Source: Phaeodactylibacter sp.
GTDB taxonomy: Bacteria > Bacteroidota > Bacteroidia > Chitinophagales > Saprospiraceae
Length of the DNA: 36,332 bases
Direction: 5' to 3'
Assembly: GCA_024102975.1 (NCBI GenBank)
Contig: JAGFJD010000476.1
Coordinates: 1-36,332 of the forward strand
Under the pieces are notes generated by a model. It did no database searches and had not been told where the DNA came from. It was given only the letters and a program-made list of their open reading frames with translations. Below are positions 1 to 7,486 of this stretch, in pieces (within the stretch, counting starts at the first letter, position 1; each line of letters begins with the position of its first letter). The translations under genes were made by a program, and so were the position numbers.

Positions 1-1683
1 CCCCTTCACCAGCAGGTCGACAACCTCTCCGCCTTCGCCCGCCTTTACGGCTACCTCCGCTTTTTCCATCCCAGCGACGAGATGCAGGCAGTGGATAACG
101 AAAAACTGCTGCTGTACGGCATCGGGCAGGTGCGCCACTGCCCGGAACGGGCGGAGCTGGAGGAGGCCCTGCGCCGGGTTTTCCGGCCCCTGGCGCCTGC
201 AGTTGCAATTGGTGCAGAAACGGCTACCTCTGCAGCCGCCGGATGGCAACCGGGCAGTGTGGAGGTTTACTTCGTCCATCGGGGCGTCGGCCTGTCTTCG
301 CGCAGCCGCTACGAGTCGGTGCGCATCGGGCGGGAAGGCTTCAAGCGGCCGCCCACCTTTCCTGTCGGCACCCCCGAAAAACGTGTTTTAGCGAAAGATA
401 TCGGGATGGGCATCCGCTGCCATATCCCAATCGTGCTTTACCTGCCCCCGGCGGCGCCTGGTTCTTTCCCGCCGCAGTTCGAAGCCCTGCAGGCCGCAGT
501 GTCCGCCATCGAACCGGAACAAAACCGGGCAGAGCGGGCCGACACCCGACTGGCAGCAGTGATCTATACCTGGAACATCCTCCGTCACTTCTACCCTTAC
601 CAGGACGCAGTGGAGGCGATCTGGGGCGCTGTGCTGCGGGAATCCCTCACGGAAGCCATTACTACCGAAGGCGGCACCCTGAGCGGCATGGAAATCCTGG
701 CGCGCCTGCTGGAAAAAATACAGGATGGCCATGCCGGGCTGAACCACCCGGCCAATCCGGATACCCTCTATCCTTATTTCCTGACGGCACTGGTGGAGGA
801 CAAGATCGTGGCCACCTATTCCCGGGCAACAGAAATCAAACCGGGCGACATCATCCTGGAAGTGGACGGCCAGGGCACCCGGCAGCAGCTGGACAGCGCA
901 ATGGCCCTCATCTCCGGCAGCCCGCAGTGGAAGCGGGCGAAGGCGCTTCAGTGGTGGTCCTTGTGGGGCAAGGGTAGCGAGCCGTTTTGCCAGATGAAGA
1001 TACAGCGCGGCGACGAGGAGTTGCTTGTCGAAACCAAAAGGGTATGGCATTGGGCGCTGAAAATCCTGAAGGAAATATGCCGCGAAGCTTTTTATGAAAT
1101 AGAAGAAGGCTACTACTACTGCAACCTGGAGCGGTTGTCAAAGGAGCAATTCGAAGGCAACCTCAAGGAGCTGGCCCGCGCCAAAGGAGTCGTTTTCGAC
1201 CTGAGAGGGTATCCGAAAATCCACAAACAGTTCCTCTGCCACCTCATCGATGAGCCGGTAAAATCGGCTTATTTCAAAACCCCCATCGTGTATTATCCGG
1301 ACCGGGAAGAACCCATCGCCTACGAAACCACCCGTTGGAACCTCCAGCCGGAAAAGCCCAGGATCAGAGGGAAAAAGGCCTTCCTCACCGACGGCAGCGC
1401 CATGAGTTATGCCGAAAGCCTGCTGGCCATCGTGAAACACTACGGATTGGGGACCATCATCGGCACGCCAACGGCCGGCACCAACGGCAATGTCAACGGC
1501 TTCCGCGCACCTGGCGGTTACGGCATTTCCTTCACCGGCATGCTGGTGCTGCAGCACGACGGCTCGCCCCACCACCTCATTGGCATCAAACCGGACATTT
1601 ATATGGAACCTACCATTGAGGGCATCCGGCAAGGCAGGGATGAGCTGCTGGAAAAGGCAATTGCGGTGGTTAAAGAGGAATGA
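1..1683 (+). CDS. S41 family peptidase (tricorn/C-terminal-processing type), 5' end outside window
   Basis: The reading frame is open to base 1. The codons before the first ATG (82) encode NLSAFARLYGYLRFFHPSDE, which is the conserved start of the mature part of Bacteroidota S41 peptidases, so the gene begins upstream of the window and 560 residues are visible. Known family: serine peptidases with a PDZ-like and a tricorn-core domain, usually exported. Visible landmarks, counted from base 1: IQDGHAGL with the probable catalytic His at about 244, a PDZ-like stretch with KPGDIILEVDG at about 278-288, and AMSYAES with the probable nucleophile Ser at about 469, followed by IIGTPTAGTNGN. The Lys of the CtpA-type Ser-Lys dyad is replaced by Thr, so the tricorn-like Ser/His arrangement is more likely. 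It ends just before a decamer repeat array. Family certain; substrate unknown. Confidence 0.9.
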   Translation, partial: PLHQQVDNLSAFARLYGYLRFFHPSDEMQAVDNEKLLLYGIGQVRHCPERAELEEALRRVFRPLAPAVAIGAETATSAAAGWQPGSVEVYFVHRGVGLSSRSRYESVRIGREGFKRPPTFPVGTPEKRVLAKDIGMGIRCHIPIVLYLPPAAPGSFPPQFEALQAAVSAIEPEQNRAERADTRLAAVIYTWNILRHFYPYQDAVEAIWGAVLRESLTEAITTEGGTLSGMEILARLLEKIQDGHAGLNHPANPDTLYPYFLTALVEDKIVATYSRATEIKPGDIILEVDGQGTRQQLDSAMALISGSPQWKRAKALQWWSLWGKGSEPFCQMKIQRGDEELLVETKRVWHWALKILKEICREAFYEIEEGYYYCNLERLSKEQFEGNLKELARAKGVVFDLRGYPKIHKQFLCHLIDEPVKSAYFKTPIVYYPDREEPIAYETTRWNLQPEKPRIRGKKAFLTDGSAMSYAESLLAIVKHYGLGTIIGTPTAGTNGNVNGFRAPGGYGISFTGMLVLQHDGSPHHLIGIKPDIYMEPTIEGIRQGRDELLEKAIAVVKEE

Positions 1684-1740
1684 AACCTGATATGGCCGCA
1701 AAGTGTTCGTGTTTATAAGTTCCTGGGTTGAATTGGAGAA

Positions 1741-1860
1741 ATACGTGGAAATACGTGGAAATACGTGGAAATACGTGGAAATACGTGGAAATACATGGAA
1801 ATACATGGAAATACATGGAAATACATGGAAATACGTGGAAATACGTGGAAATGCATGGAA
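1741..1860. repeat. 10-bp tandem repeat array (atacgtggaa), 12 units
   Basis: Twelve contiguous decamers are visible: five atacgtggaa, four atacatggaa, two atacgtggaa and one atgcatggaa. A segment about 40 bp further on (1902-1924) contains tatttccatatctctacg, which is roughly complementary to the array, so the region could fold back on itself. Because 10 is not a multiple of 3, all frames stay open and give spurious short ORFs; I do not regard any of them as genes. The array lies between the S41 stop and the Uma2 promoter. Confidence 0.95.
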
Positions 1861-1950
1861 ATGTTTTGGAACCTGCCGCCCGGCATGGGCTGGCAAGGTA
1901 TTTCCATATCTCTACGTATTTCTGCCCGGGTAATTGTTCCTATAATTTCT

Positions 1951-1958
1951 TATCTTTG
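1951..1958 (+). promoter_or_regulatory. Bacteroidota -7 promoter element for the Uma2 gene
   Basis: TATCTTTG matches the TAnnTTTG consensus of the Bacteroidota housekeeping sigma factor. It lies 35 nt upstream of the ATG at 1994, implying a leader of roughly 30 nt. No clear -33 TTG at the usual spacing is seen. Confidence 0.55.
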
Positions 1959-1993
1959 AAAGCAGCCGTAATTTAATAACCACGATCAGGCCT

Positions 1994-2851
1994 ATGTATA
2001 GCGTACCCAAGGATAAACTGTATTTAATCTATCCCGAAACCGACGGAGAACCCATGGCAGAGAACACCCTCCAATTCGAATGGATCGTGCTGATCAAGCT
2101 GGGCCTGGAGGCCTGCTTCGCCGGCCGGTATGACGTATTCGTCGCCGGCGACCTGTTCTGGTATCCGGTGGAAGGCCGGCCCGACCTCCGGCAGGCCCCC
2201 GATGTGCTGGCGGCTATCGGCCGGCCTAAAGGCCACCGCGGCTCCTACATGCAGTGGCTGGAAGATAATATCCCGCCCCAGGTCGTATTCGAAATCCTGT
2301 CTCCCGGCAACCGCGCCGGTGAAATGGCAAAGAAATTCAGGTTTTATGAAAAATACGGCGTCGAGGAATATTACATCTACGACCCGGAGAAAAATTTTTT
2401 GGAGGGCTATCTCCGCGAAGGAGAAGGACTCGTAGCCATTCCCGAAATCCGCCAGTGGATCAGCCCGCTGCTGGGCATCCGTTTCGAATGGACGCTGGAA
2501 ACCCTGACGTTGTACCGGCCGGACGGCGAGCGGTTCCTGTCTTACCTGGAACTGCTGGCGTTCAACCGGGAGGCCATCCTGAAGCTCAATAAGCAACGGG
2601 AGTTGCTGTATGAAGAGATGAAAAAAACGCAAAAAGCCCAGGCGGAAGCGCTGAAGGAAAAGCAAAGGGCTGAAGAGGAGAAACGAAAAGCCGAAGAAGA
2701 GAAACGAAAAGCCGAAGAGGAGAAACGAAAAGCCGAAGAAGAGAAACGAAGAGCCGAAGAAGAGAGGCAAAGGGCTGATACCGCCGAACAACGCGCTCGC
2801 CAACTGGCAGAAAAGCTGCGCCAAATGGGCATTGACCCGGATGCGCCATAG
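1994..2851 (+). CDS. Uma2-family (DUF820) PD-(D/E)XK endonuclease-like protein with C-terminal coiled coil
   Basis: 285 residues. Residues about 25-175 carry the Uma2/DUF820 signature: RQAPDVLAAIG (the PD of the nuclease core), VVFEILSPGNRAGEMAKKF (the E-x-I strand and following SP motif) and YEKYGVEEYYIYDPE. The family has a restriction-endonuclease-like fold; its biological role is poorly known and it is often expanded in Cyanobacteria and Bacteroidota. The last 100 residues form a highly charged helix with five near-identical heptads of the KAEEEKR type and end RQMGIDPDAP, a common C-terminus for coiled-coil Uma2 proteins. The start ATG follows a weak AGG. Single-gene unit with its own -7 element. 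Family assignment is strong; activity is inferred. Confidence 0.88.
   Translation: MYSVPKDKLYLIYPETDGEPMAENTLQFEWIVLIKLGLEACFAGRYDVFVAGDLFWYPVEGRPDLRQAPDVLAAIGRPKGHRGSYMQWLEDNIPPQVVFEILSPGNRAGEMAKKFRFYEKYGVEEYYIYDPEKNFLEGYLREGEGLVAIPEIRQWISPLLGIRFEWTLETLTLYRPDGERFLSYLELLAFNREAILKLNKQRELLYEEMKKTQKAQAEALKEKQRAEEEKRKAEEEKRKAEEEKRKAEEEKRRAEEERQRADTAEQRARQLAEKLRQMGIDPDAP
2669..2773 (+). repeat. In-frame 21-bp tandem repeat (five units) coding coiled-coil heptads
   Basis: Five consecutive 21-bp units of the form gcygaagargagaaacgaaaa encode AEEEKRK-type heptads inside the Uma2 gene. Because the period is exactly seven codons, unit number can change without loss of frame. Confidence 0.9.
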
Positions 2852-2930
2852 GGCTGCCTGCCTGAAACGGAACAACCCCGCAGGCCAAACCGACAATTGG
2901 CCTGTTACGCCGTCCCATTCGCAGATTGAT

Positions 2931-2938
2931 TACCTTTG
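2931..2938 (+). promoter_or_regulatory. Bacteroidota -7 promoter element for the SDR gene, nearly leaderless
   Basis: TACCTTTG is a perfect TAnnTTTG match and ends 9 nt before the ATG at 2948. If used, transcription would begin within a few bases of the start codon. It overlaps a TTG at 2936 that could be mistaken for the start. Confidence 0.5.
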
Positions 2939-2947
2939 GCTGAAAAC

Positions 2948-3745
2948 ATGACCGTTTATTCTTTTCGCAATAAAACAGCCGTGGTCACCGGCGCCGGCAC
3001 GGGCATCGGCTACGAAATCGCCCGGCAACTCGCCTTGTCTGGCGCCTCTGTTCTACTCAACGATATTGACGAGAAACTGGCGGCCGAAGCGGCCGAAAGT
3101 ATCCGCCAGCAGGGCGGGAACTGCCTGCCTTTGCCCGGCGATTCCAGCAGCCTCGGCGTCATTGGCCAGATGGTCAAAACCGCAGTCCGCGAATTCGGCC
3201 ACCTGGATTTTGCCGTCGCCAACGCCGGCATCACCACCTTCGGCAGCTTCCTGGATTATACACCGGAGCAGTTTCATCGGCTCGTTTCCGTCAACCTGCA
3301 GGGTTCTTTTTTCCTGGCGCAGGCCGCCGCCCGGCAGATGACAAAGCAGGGAACCGGGGGCCGCATCCTCTTTATGTCCTCCGTCACCGGCCATCAGGCG
3401 CATCCCAACCTGGCTGCCTACGGCATGACCAAAGCCGCCCTGGAAATGCTGGCCAGAAGCCTGGGGGTAGAACTGGCGCCCCACCGCATCACAGTCAACG
3501 CCATCGCCCCCGGTGCAACGTTGACGGAAAGGACGGTGCAGTTGGAACCGGACTACAAAGCAACCTGGGACCGCCTGACGCCCACCGGCACTGTTTCCAT
3601 GCCCGGCGATATTGCTCACGCCGCCCTGTTCCTGTTGTCGGACAATGCCCGTCAGGTCACCGGCCAGAGCCTGGTCGTAGACGGCGGGTGGTCGGCCGTC
3701 AGCCCCGCCCCTGCCCCGGACGTACCAGATTCATCTGGTGCGTAA
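2948..3745 (+). CDS. Short-chain dehydrogenase/reductase (SDR) family oxidoreductase
   Basis: 265 residues from the ATG at 2948; an in-frame TTG 12 nt earlier lies inside the promoter element and is less likely. Classical SDR landmarks are all present: the NAD(P)-binding TGAGTGIG at 14-21, a D after the second strand (LLNDID), NAG in VANAGIT, and the catalytic Ser145, Tyr158 and Lys162 (S-x12-Y-x3-K). The C-terminal VTGQSLVVDGGWSA is typical of the glucose-1-dehydrogenase/FabG-like group; a further 14 residues rich in Pro and Ala follow. The Asp at the end of strand 2 suggests NAD(H) preference. Substrate cannot be told from sequence. It stands alone, with no pathway neighbours. Confidence 0.93.
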   Translation: MTVYSFRNKTAVVTGAGTGIGYEIARQLALSGASVLLNDIDEKLAAEAAESIRQQGGNCLPLPGDSSSLGVIGQMVKTAVREFGHLDFAVANAGITTFGSFLDYTPEQFHRLVSVNLQGSFFLAQAAARQMTKQGTGGRILFMSSVTGHQAHPNLAAYGMTKAALEMLARSLGVELAPHRITVNAIAPGATLTERTVQLEPDYKATWDRLTPTGTVSMPGDIAHAALFLLSDNARQVTGQSLVVDGGWSAVSPAPAPDVPDSSGA

Positions 3746-3780
3746 ACTATAGCAAGTACGCAGCTCTTGGACAAGGCCTT

Positions 3781-3816
3781 CTGCCCTTGATGCGTTCCTT
3801 ATGACACGCAGGGCAG
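3781..3816 (+). terminator. Stem-loop downstream of the SDR gene
   Basis: ctgccc (3781-3786) pairs with gggcag (3811-3816), and tgcgt (3791-3795) with acgca (3806-3810). It begins 35 nt after the SDR stop. There is no U-tract, so termination is a guess. A second small palindrome, acgacg-ata-cgtcgt, lies at 3840-3854. Confidence 0.35.
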
Positions 3817-3879
3817 GAGCACTGCGCCCTGGACCGTGGACGACGATACGTCGTAGCGAGCAAGGGGGCAAAGGGTAAC

Positions 3880-4015
3880 CGGGAGTTGTGCAAAAAGTAT
3901 GTGAAGACAGGATTTACCCCGTGAAATAGCCAGGAAGAAGCACCGGTTATTTCACAGGGTTAATCCTGTTAATCCTGTTAATCCTGTCTATTTTTAGCCT
4001 TATTGCACAACCCCG
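3880..4015. repeat. MITE-like inverted-repeat element, copy 1
   Basis: Ends are related as inverted repeats: gggagttgtgcaa on the left and ttgcacaacccc on the right. Inside each end the motif agacaggatt / aatcctgtct is found, and further in gtgaaata / tatttcac, so almost the whole 135 bp can fold into one long hairpin. The right arm contains a three-fold tandem ttaatcctg. The same end sequences recur at 17191 and 25791. No ORF is present. The rest of the 443-bp gap (3746-3879 and 4016-4188) shows only the small palindromes listed above. Confidence 0.8.
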
Positions 4016-4188
4016 TAAATCAACATACTCATATCACGCAAGTCTGCATGCCTTCGCTCTGCTACGGCAGCCGGAGAGAGACTTGTAAATTATTCCGCAT
4101 CGACGTTCAGCCTTGCGATCAGGCCCTCCTTCGCCGGCCACAGTGGGTTCCTCTGGGCTTCGGCGGGTAAAATGATCGCGGCACGGGA

Positions 4189-6723
4189 TCAAAACTCCTC
4201 CGCCCCAAACTCGCTCCTGATGAACTTTATCTTCTTCGAAGCCTGGTTGAGCTGGTAGGCCAGACTCAGCTGCAGGATATCTGCCTCGATGATATAAGTC
4301 GTCCTGAGGAAAAAATCGTCGCTCCAGGCCGACTTGAACGATTCGTTGGATTGCAGCAGGCCCATGTCGATGTTGAGCCACTGGAAGGCCAGCGCCAGCT
4401 TTTTGTCCAGGAAATGTTTCCGGAAAACCAGGTTGGGGGTAAAGAAACGCGAATCTTTGCCCTGGGCCGTTATTTTTCCCGAAAGGTAATTGAAATTCAG
4501 CTGCAGCTCCATGCCGGGAGAGAAGGCGAACTTGCTGTTGAAATCAATCGAATACACCGTATTGCCCCGGTTGATCTTTTCGCCGAACAGCCTGCCCCTG
4601 ATCCGGTAGTTGTAAACGTTGCCGCCGAGGTAGCACTGCCACCACCGGGCAGGGTAGAGGGTAGCGCCGGCCTCCAGGCCGTAGGCGGCCGCGTTTCCGG
4701 CGTTGGTGTAAATCCGGTTCAGGATGGTGTCGTTAAAAATGGTATTGGAGCGGTTGACGACGTCAGAGACATTTTGAAAATAGGCAGTTATGAAAGCGGA
4801 ATGATCTCCCCATTCCTTCACCAGGCCGGCTTCCGCCAAATCGATATATTCAGGCAGCAGTTCCGCGTCGCCCTGTTCCAGCACTTCCGAGTGTTCCCTT
4901 TCGGGGAAGGGCGTCACCTTGACCGTGGTCGACCGCTGGATGCGGCGGCTGTAAGCGGCTTTTGCCGACAGGCCGTTGCCCAGATCGTACAGCAGGTTGG
5001 CGGAAGGAAAAAGATTAAGCCGGCTCAATTTATACAACGTGTCCGGCCTGGCGATCTCTACCGTGCGGCTGAACGTTTCCGCCCTCAGCCCGGCGACGAA
5101 TTCCAGCCGGCCCCACTCGCCGGAAACTTGGGTATACCAGGAGTGGATGCGCCGGCGAAGCTCCATGCTGTTGGTAAACAAAGGGTTGACTTCCCACGAA
5201 CTCTTCTCGAAGTTCCGGTCCAGGTAGTTGAAATCCCCGGGATGCTTCAGGAAGCGGTACTGGTAGCCGCTTTCCCAGCCAAGCGCGCCCAGTTTGCGGG
5301 AGTAATCGAGCTGGAGACGCAGGCCGTCCAGCGGATTGTCGTTGTCCATCAACTGGCGCTGGAGGGTGTCCTGCACGTTGGGCCAGGCCAGGTTGTTGTT
5401 CCGGGTAGGGCCGCCCAGGACGGTCCGCTCAAACAATCCGGAAACCTTCAGCGCCGATTTGTCCGCAAACGAGTATGCATAATCCAAGCCGGCGATCAGG
5501 AAGTCCCCGCGGCGCACCCGGTTGTTCTGGTTGAAATAAGTCAGGGAATCCACCAAAGCGCCTCCGGAAAAGACGCTTCCCGTTTGTTCGAAAAGATCGT
5601 AATAGGATGACGTTCCCGTGAATTGTTCGGCAGGAATTAATGTCCTCCGCTGAAAATCGTACAGGATATCCGCTGTCCGGGTTTGGGTGCGCTTGCCGGC
5701 GTAAAAACTGGCGGCGATGTTGTGCCGGCTGTTCGGCGCGTAAACGATGGACGCCCGGCCGGAGTAGTTCTCTTCGTCATAGCTCCTCTCTCCGCGAGAA
5801 GGGAATTCCGTAAGGGTTTCGCCCACGTAGGTGTTCACATAGCCCAGCCGCCGGCCAGCCCGGTCGTTCCTCTTGTAATCGAGCCCTGCCGAAATATCCC
5901 ATTTCCCTTTTTTGAAGTTCGCCGTAATGTCGGCGCCGTACCGGGGAGAAGGTTCCGCATTGGCGTACGATTTGACGCCGGGCAGGCCCCATATCCCGTT
6001 GGCGATCAGGAAAAGGCCGTCGGCAGCTCCCTTGCGGGTGATCACGTTGATGATCCCGGCATGGCCGTCGGGGTCGTATTTGGCGGAGGGGGCGGTGATG
6101 ACCTCGATGTCTTCAATAGAATTGGCCGGTATCTGGTTCAGGGCGACATCCGGTTGCGATTGCACGGGCTTGCCGTTGATCAGCAACAGAAAGCCGCTGG
6201 CGCCCCTGACTGTAATCTCTCCGAGTTGGTTGACCGCCACGGCCGGCAGGTTGCTCAGCACGTCAGCCGCAGTGCCGCCCTGCGCGCTGCCGAACTGCCC
6301 GGCGTCATATACCTGCTTGTCGACCTTGTGCCGGGCGGTGATTTCCCTGCCAACGACTTCGACTTCCTCGAGGGTACGGCCCGTGAAGATTAAGCCGATC
6401 GTGCCCAGGTCTGTTTTGCCGTTTACCGGGAAGGCTTCCGTAGCGTATGTTTCATACCCCAAAAACTGTGCTGCCAGAAATACTTCGGATGAGGCGAGCC
6501 TGGAAAATTCGAACTGGCCGTCGGCACCGGTCACCATGCCGTCGATCAGGCTGGAATCCCGGGCGGAATGAAGGGTGACGCTGGCGTACTCAATGGCTGC
6601 CCCGGAAGCGGCGTCGGTTATCCGGCCTTTTACTGATCCGTTGTTTTGAGCGGAAAGGGCAGCGCTCAGGCAGAGCGCGGGCAGAAGGAGCAATGCTTTT
6701 GGCTTGTTCATTGGCGTTTTCAT
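4189..6723 (-). CDS. Outer membrane beta-barrel receptor with carboxypeptidase-regulatory and TonB-plug domains
   Basis: 844 residues. A signal peptide (LLLLPALCLSAALSAQ, cleavage near residue 25) precedes a CarboxypepD_reg-like beta-sandwich at about 28-110 (GSVKGRITDAASGAAIEYAS), a plug domain at about 120-230 (VLSNLPAVAVNQLGEITVRG, INGKPVQ, IEDIEVITAPSAKYDPDG, GIINVITRKG) and a long barrel ending in phenylalanine, as usual for outer membrane proteins. This layout matches the Bacteroidota 'outer membrane beta-barrel family protein' (OMP_b-brl_3) group, related to TonB-dependent transporters. The substrate is unknown and no SusD partner is adjacent. ATG at 6723 is used; a second ATG four codons in is equally possible. 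Transcribed alone, with MITE copy 1 downstream. Confidence 0.9.
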   Translation of the reverse strand: MKTPMNKPKALLLLPALCLSAALSAQNNGSVKGRITDAASGAAIEYASVTLHSARDSSLIDGMVTGADGQFEFSRLASSEVFLAAQFLGYETYATEAFPVNGKTDLGTIGLIFTGRTLEEVEVVGREITARHKVDKQVYDAGQFGSAQGGTAADVLSNLPAVAVNQLGEITVRGASGFLLLINGKPVQSQPDVALNQIPANSIEDIEVITAPSAKYDPDGHAGIINVITRKGAADGLFLIANGIWGLPGVKSYANAEPSPRYGADITANFKKGKWDISAGLDYKRNDRAGRRLGYVNTYVGETLTEFPSRGERSYDEENYSGRASIVYAPNSRHNIAASFYAGKRTQTRTADILYDFQRRTLIPAEQFTGTSSYYDLFEQTGSVFSGGALVDSLTYFNQNNRVRRGDFLIAGLDYAYSFADKSALKVSGLFERTVLGGPTRNNNLAWPNVQDTLQRQLMDNDNPLDGLRLQLDYSRKLGALGWESGYQYRFLKHPGDFNYLDRNFEKSSWEVNPLFTNSMELRRRIHSWYTQVSGEWGRLEFVAGLRAETFSRTVEIARPDTLYKLSRLNLFPSANLLYDLGNGLSAKAAYSRRIQRSTTVKVTPFPEREHSEVLEQGDAELLPEYIDLAEAGLVKEWGDHSAFITAYFQNVSDVVNRSNTIFNDTILNRIYTNAGNAAAYGLEAGATLYPARWWQCYLGGNVYNYRIRGRLFGEKINRGNTVYSIDFNSKFAFSPGMELQLNFNYLSGKITAQGKDSRFFTPNLVFRKHFLDKKLALAFQWLNIDMGLLQSNESFKSAWSDDFFLRTTYIIEADILQLSLAYQLNQASKKIKFIRSEFGAEEF

Positions 6724-6994
6724 TGATATGCCCGGGGGGACGGCATGAGTTGGCGGCGGTGATTACAAAATAAACTATTAAATTAGGAAGAGTCGGGAAG
6801 AATAAGAAGTTATTTTCCTCCAGTCCCTAAGCCTGAATGCCAAGGTGGGATTCCGGCCCGCTGGGCCTAAGACCCCCTGGATTTAGCCCCGGATTCACAT
6901 ATTTTTTTATCATTATACAGCCCGGACTGCCGTTGACCCCGTACACCGCACACAACCCTGGCACTGCCCCCGTCAGACAGCCATCCTTATCCGC

Positions 6995-7477
6995 TCACCG
7001 CCACAAACTCCCCCCCTTGGCGGCAATTTGATTTTGAAGGCCGTAGTTTACCCAAAAACCTTTGGCGATTTCATAAGGCAGCATGACGACGACCATCGCA
7101 TAGCTGATCGCGCTGAAAACGACTCTGGAGATCAACTTAAAGAGAATCACGTCCATGAAAGAGCCGAAAATGCTAAAGCTGTTGATTTCATTTGCCACGG
7201 CCTCAATCCTGCGAATAATGAAGGGAGCGCGATCATTGTTTTCGACATACATTTCGCTGATGCGGTTGTTGATGGCCGTGTTCGAGCCGCCGGCCAGGTT
7301 TTTCGCCCTTTCAATCTGGCTTCTGGCATGATCCAAATGCCTCTTTTCCGTAGCGAGTTTTTCATCTTTGTTTTCCGGATGATTGGCCCAGCCCGAAAGG
7401 CAGCGGTCGAGGTAAGCTATAGCCAATTGTTCCTTGATTATTTCCGTTGCCGTATCGGAGTTGACGGCTCTTTCCAT
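6995..7477 (-). CDS. Small hypothetical protein with C-terminal hydrophobic segment
   Basis: 160 residues, not recognised. The first 100 residues are hydrophilic and helical (EKRHLDHARSQIERAKNLAG). Residues about 100-145 are hydrophobic (VILFKLISRVVFSAISYAMV) and could span or lie in a membrane. The ATG at 7477 is chosen over a TTG one codon earlier because GAGGAAAG stands about 3 nt upstream as a ribosome binding site. That site overlaps the stop codon of the amylase gene, so the two are almost certainly co-transcribed. Function unknown; the linkage only suggests an accessory role at the cell envelope. Confidence 0.65.
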   Translation of the reverse strand: MERAVNSDTATEIIKEQLAIAYLDRCLSGWANHPENKDEKLATEKRHLDHARSQIERAKNLAGGSNTAINNRISEMYVENNDRAPFIIRRIEAVANEINSFSIFGSFMDVILFKLISRVVFSAISYAMVVVMLPYEIAKGFWVNYGLQNQIAAKGGSLWR

Positions 7478-7486
7478 CAACTTTCC

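Noticed and set aside
1741..1860. CRISPR array
   Set aside because: The units are contiguous decamers without spacers; the same holds for 18790-18905. No cas genes are nearby.
1703..1976. Several short ORFs on both strands over the decamer array
   Set aside because: They arise only because a 10-bp repeat without stops is open in every frame; the peptides are mere translations of the repeat.
4351..6571. Long plus-strand ORFs opposite the outer membrane receptor
   Set aside because: The minus strand has a signal peptide, regulatory domain, plug and terminal Phe; the plus frames have none.
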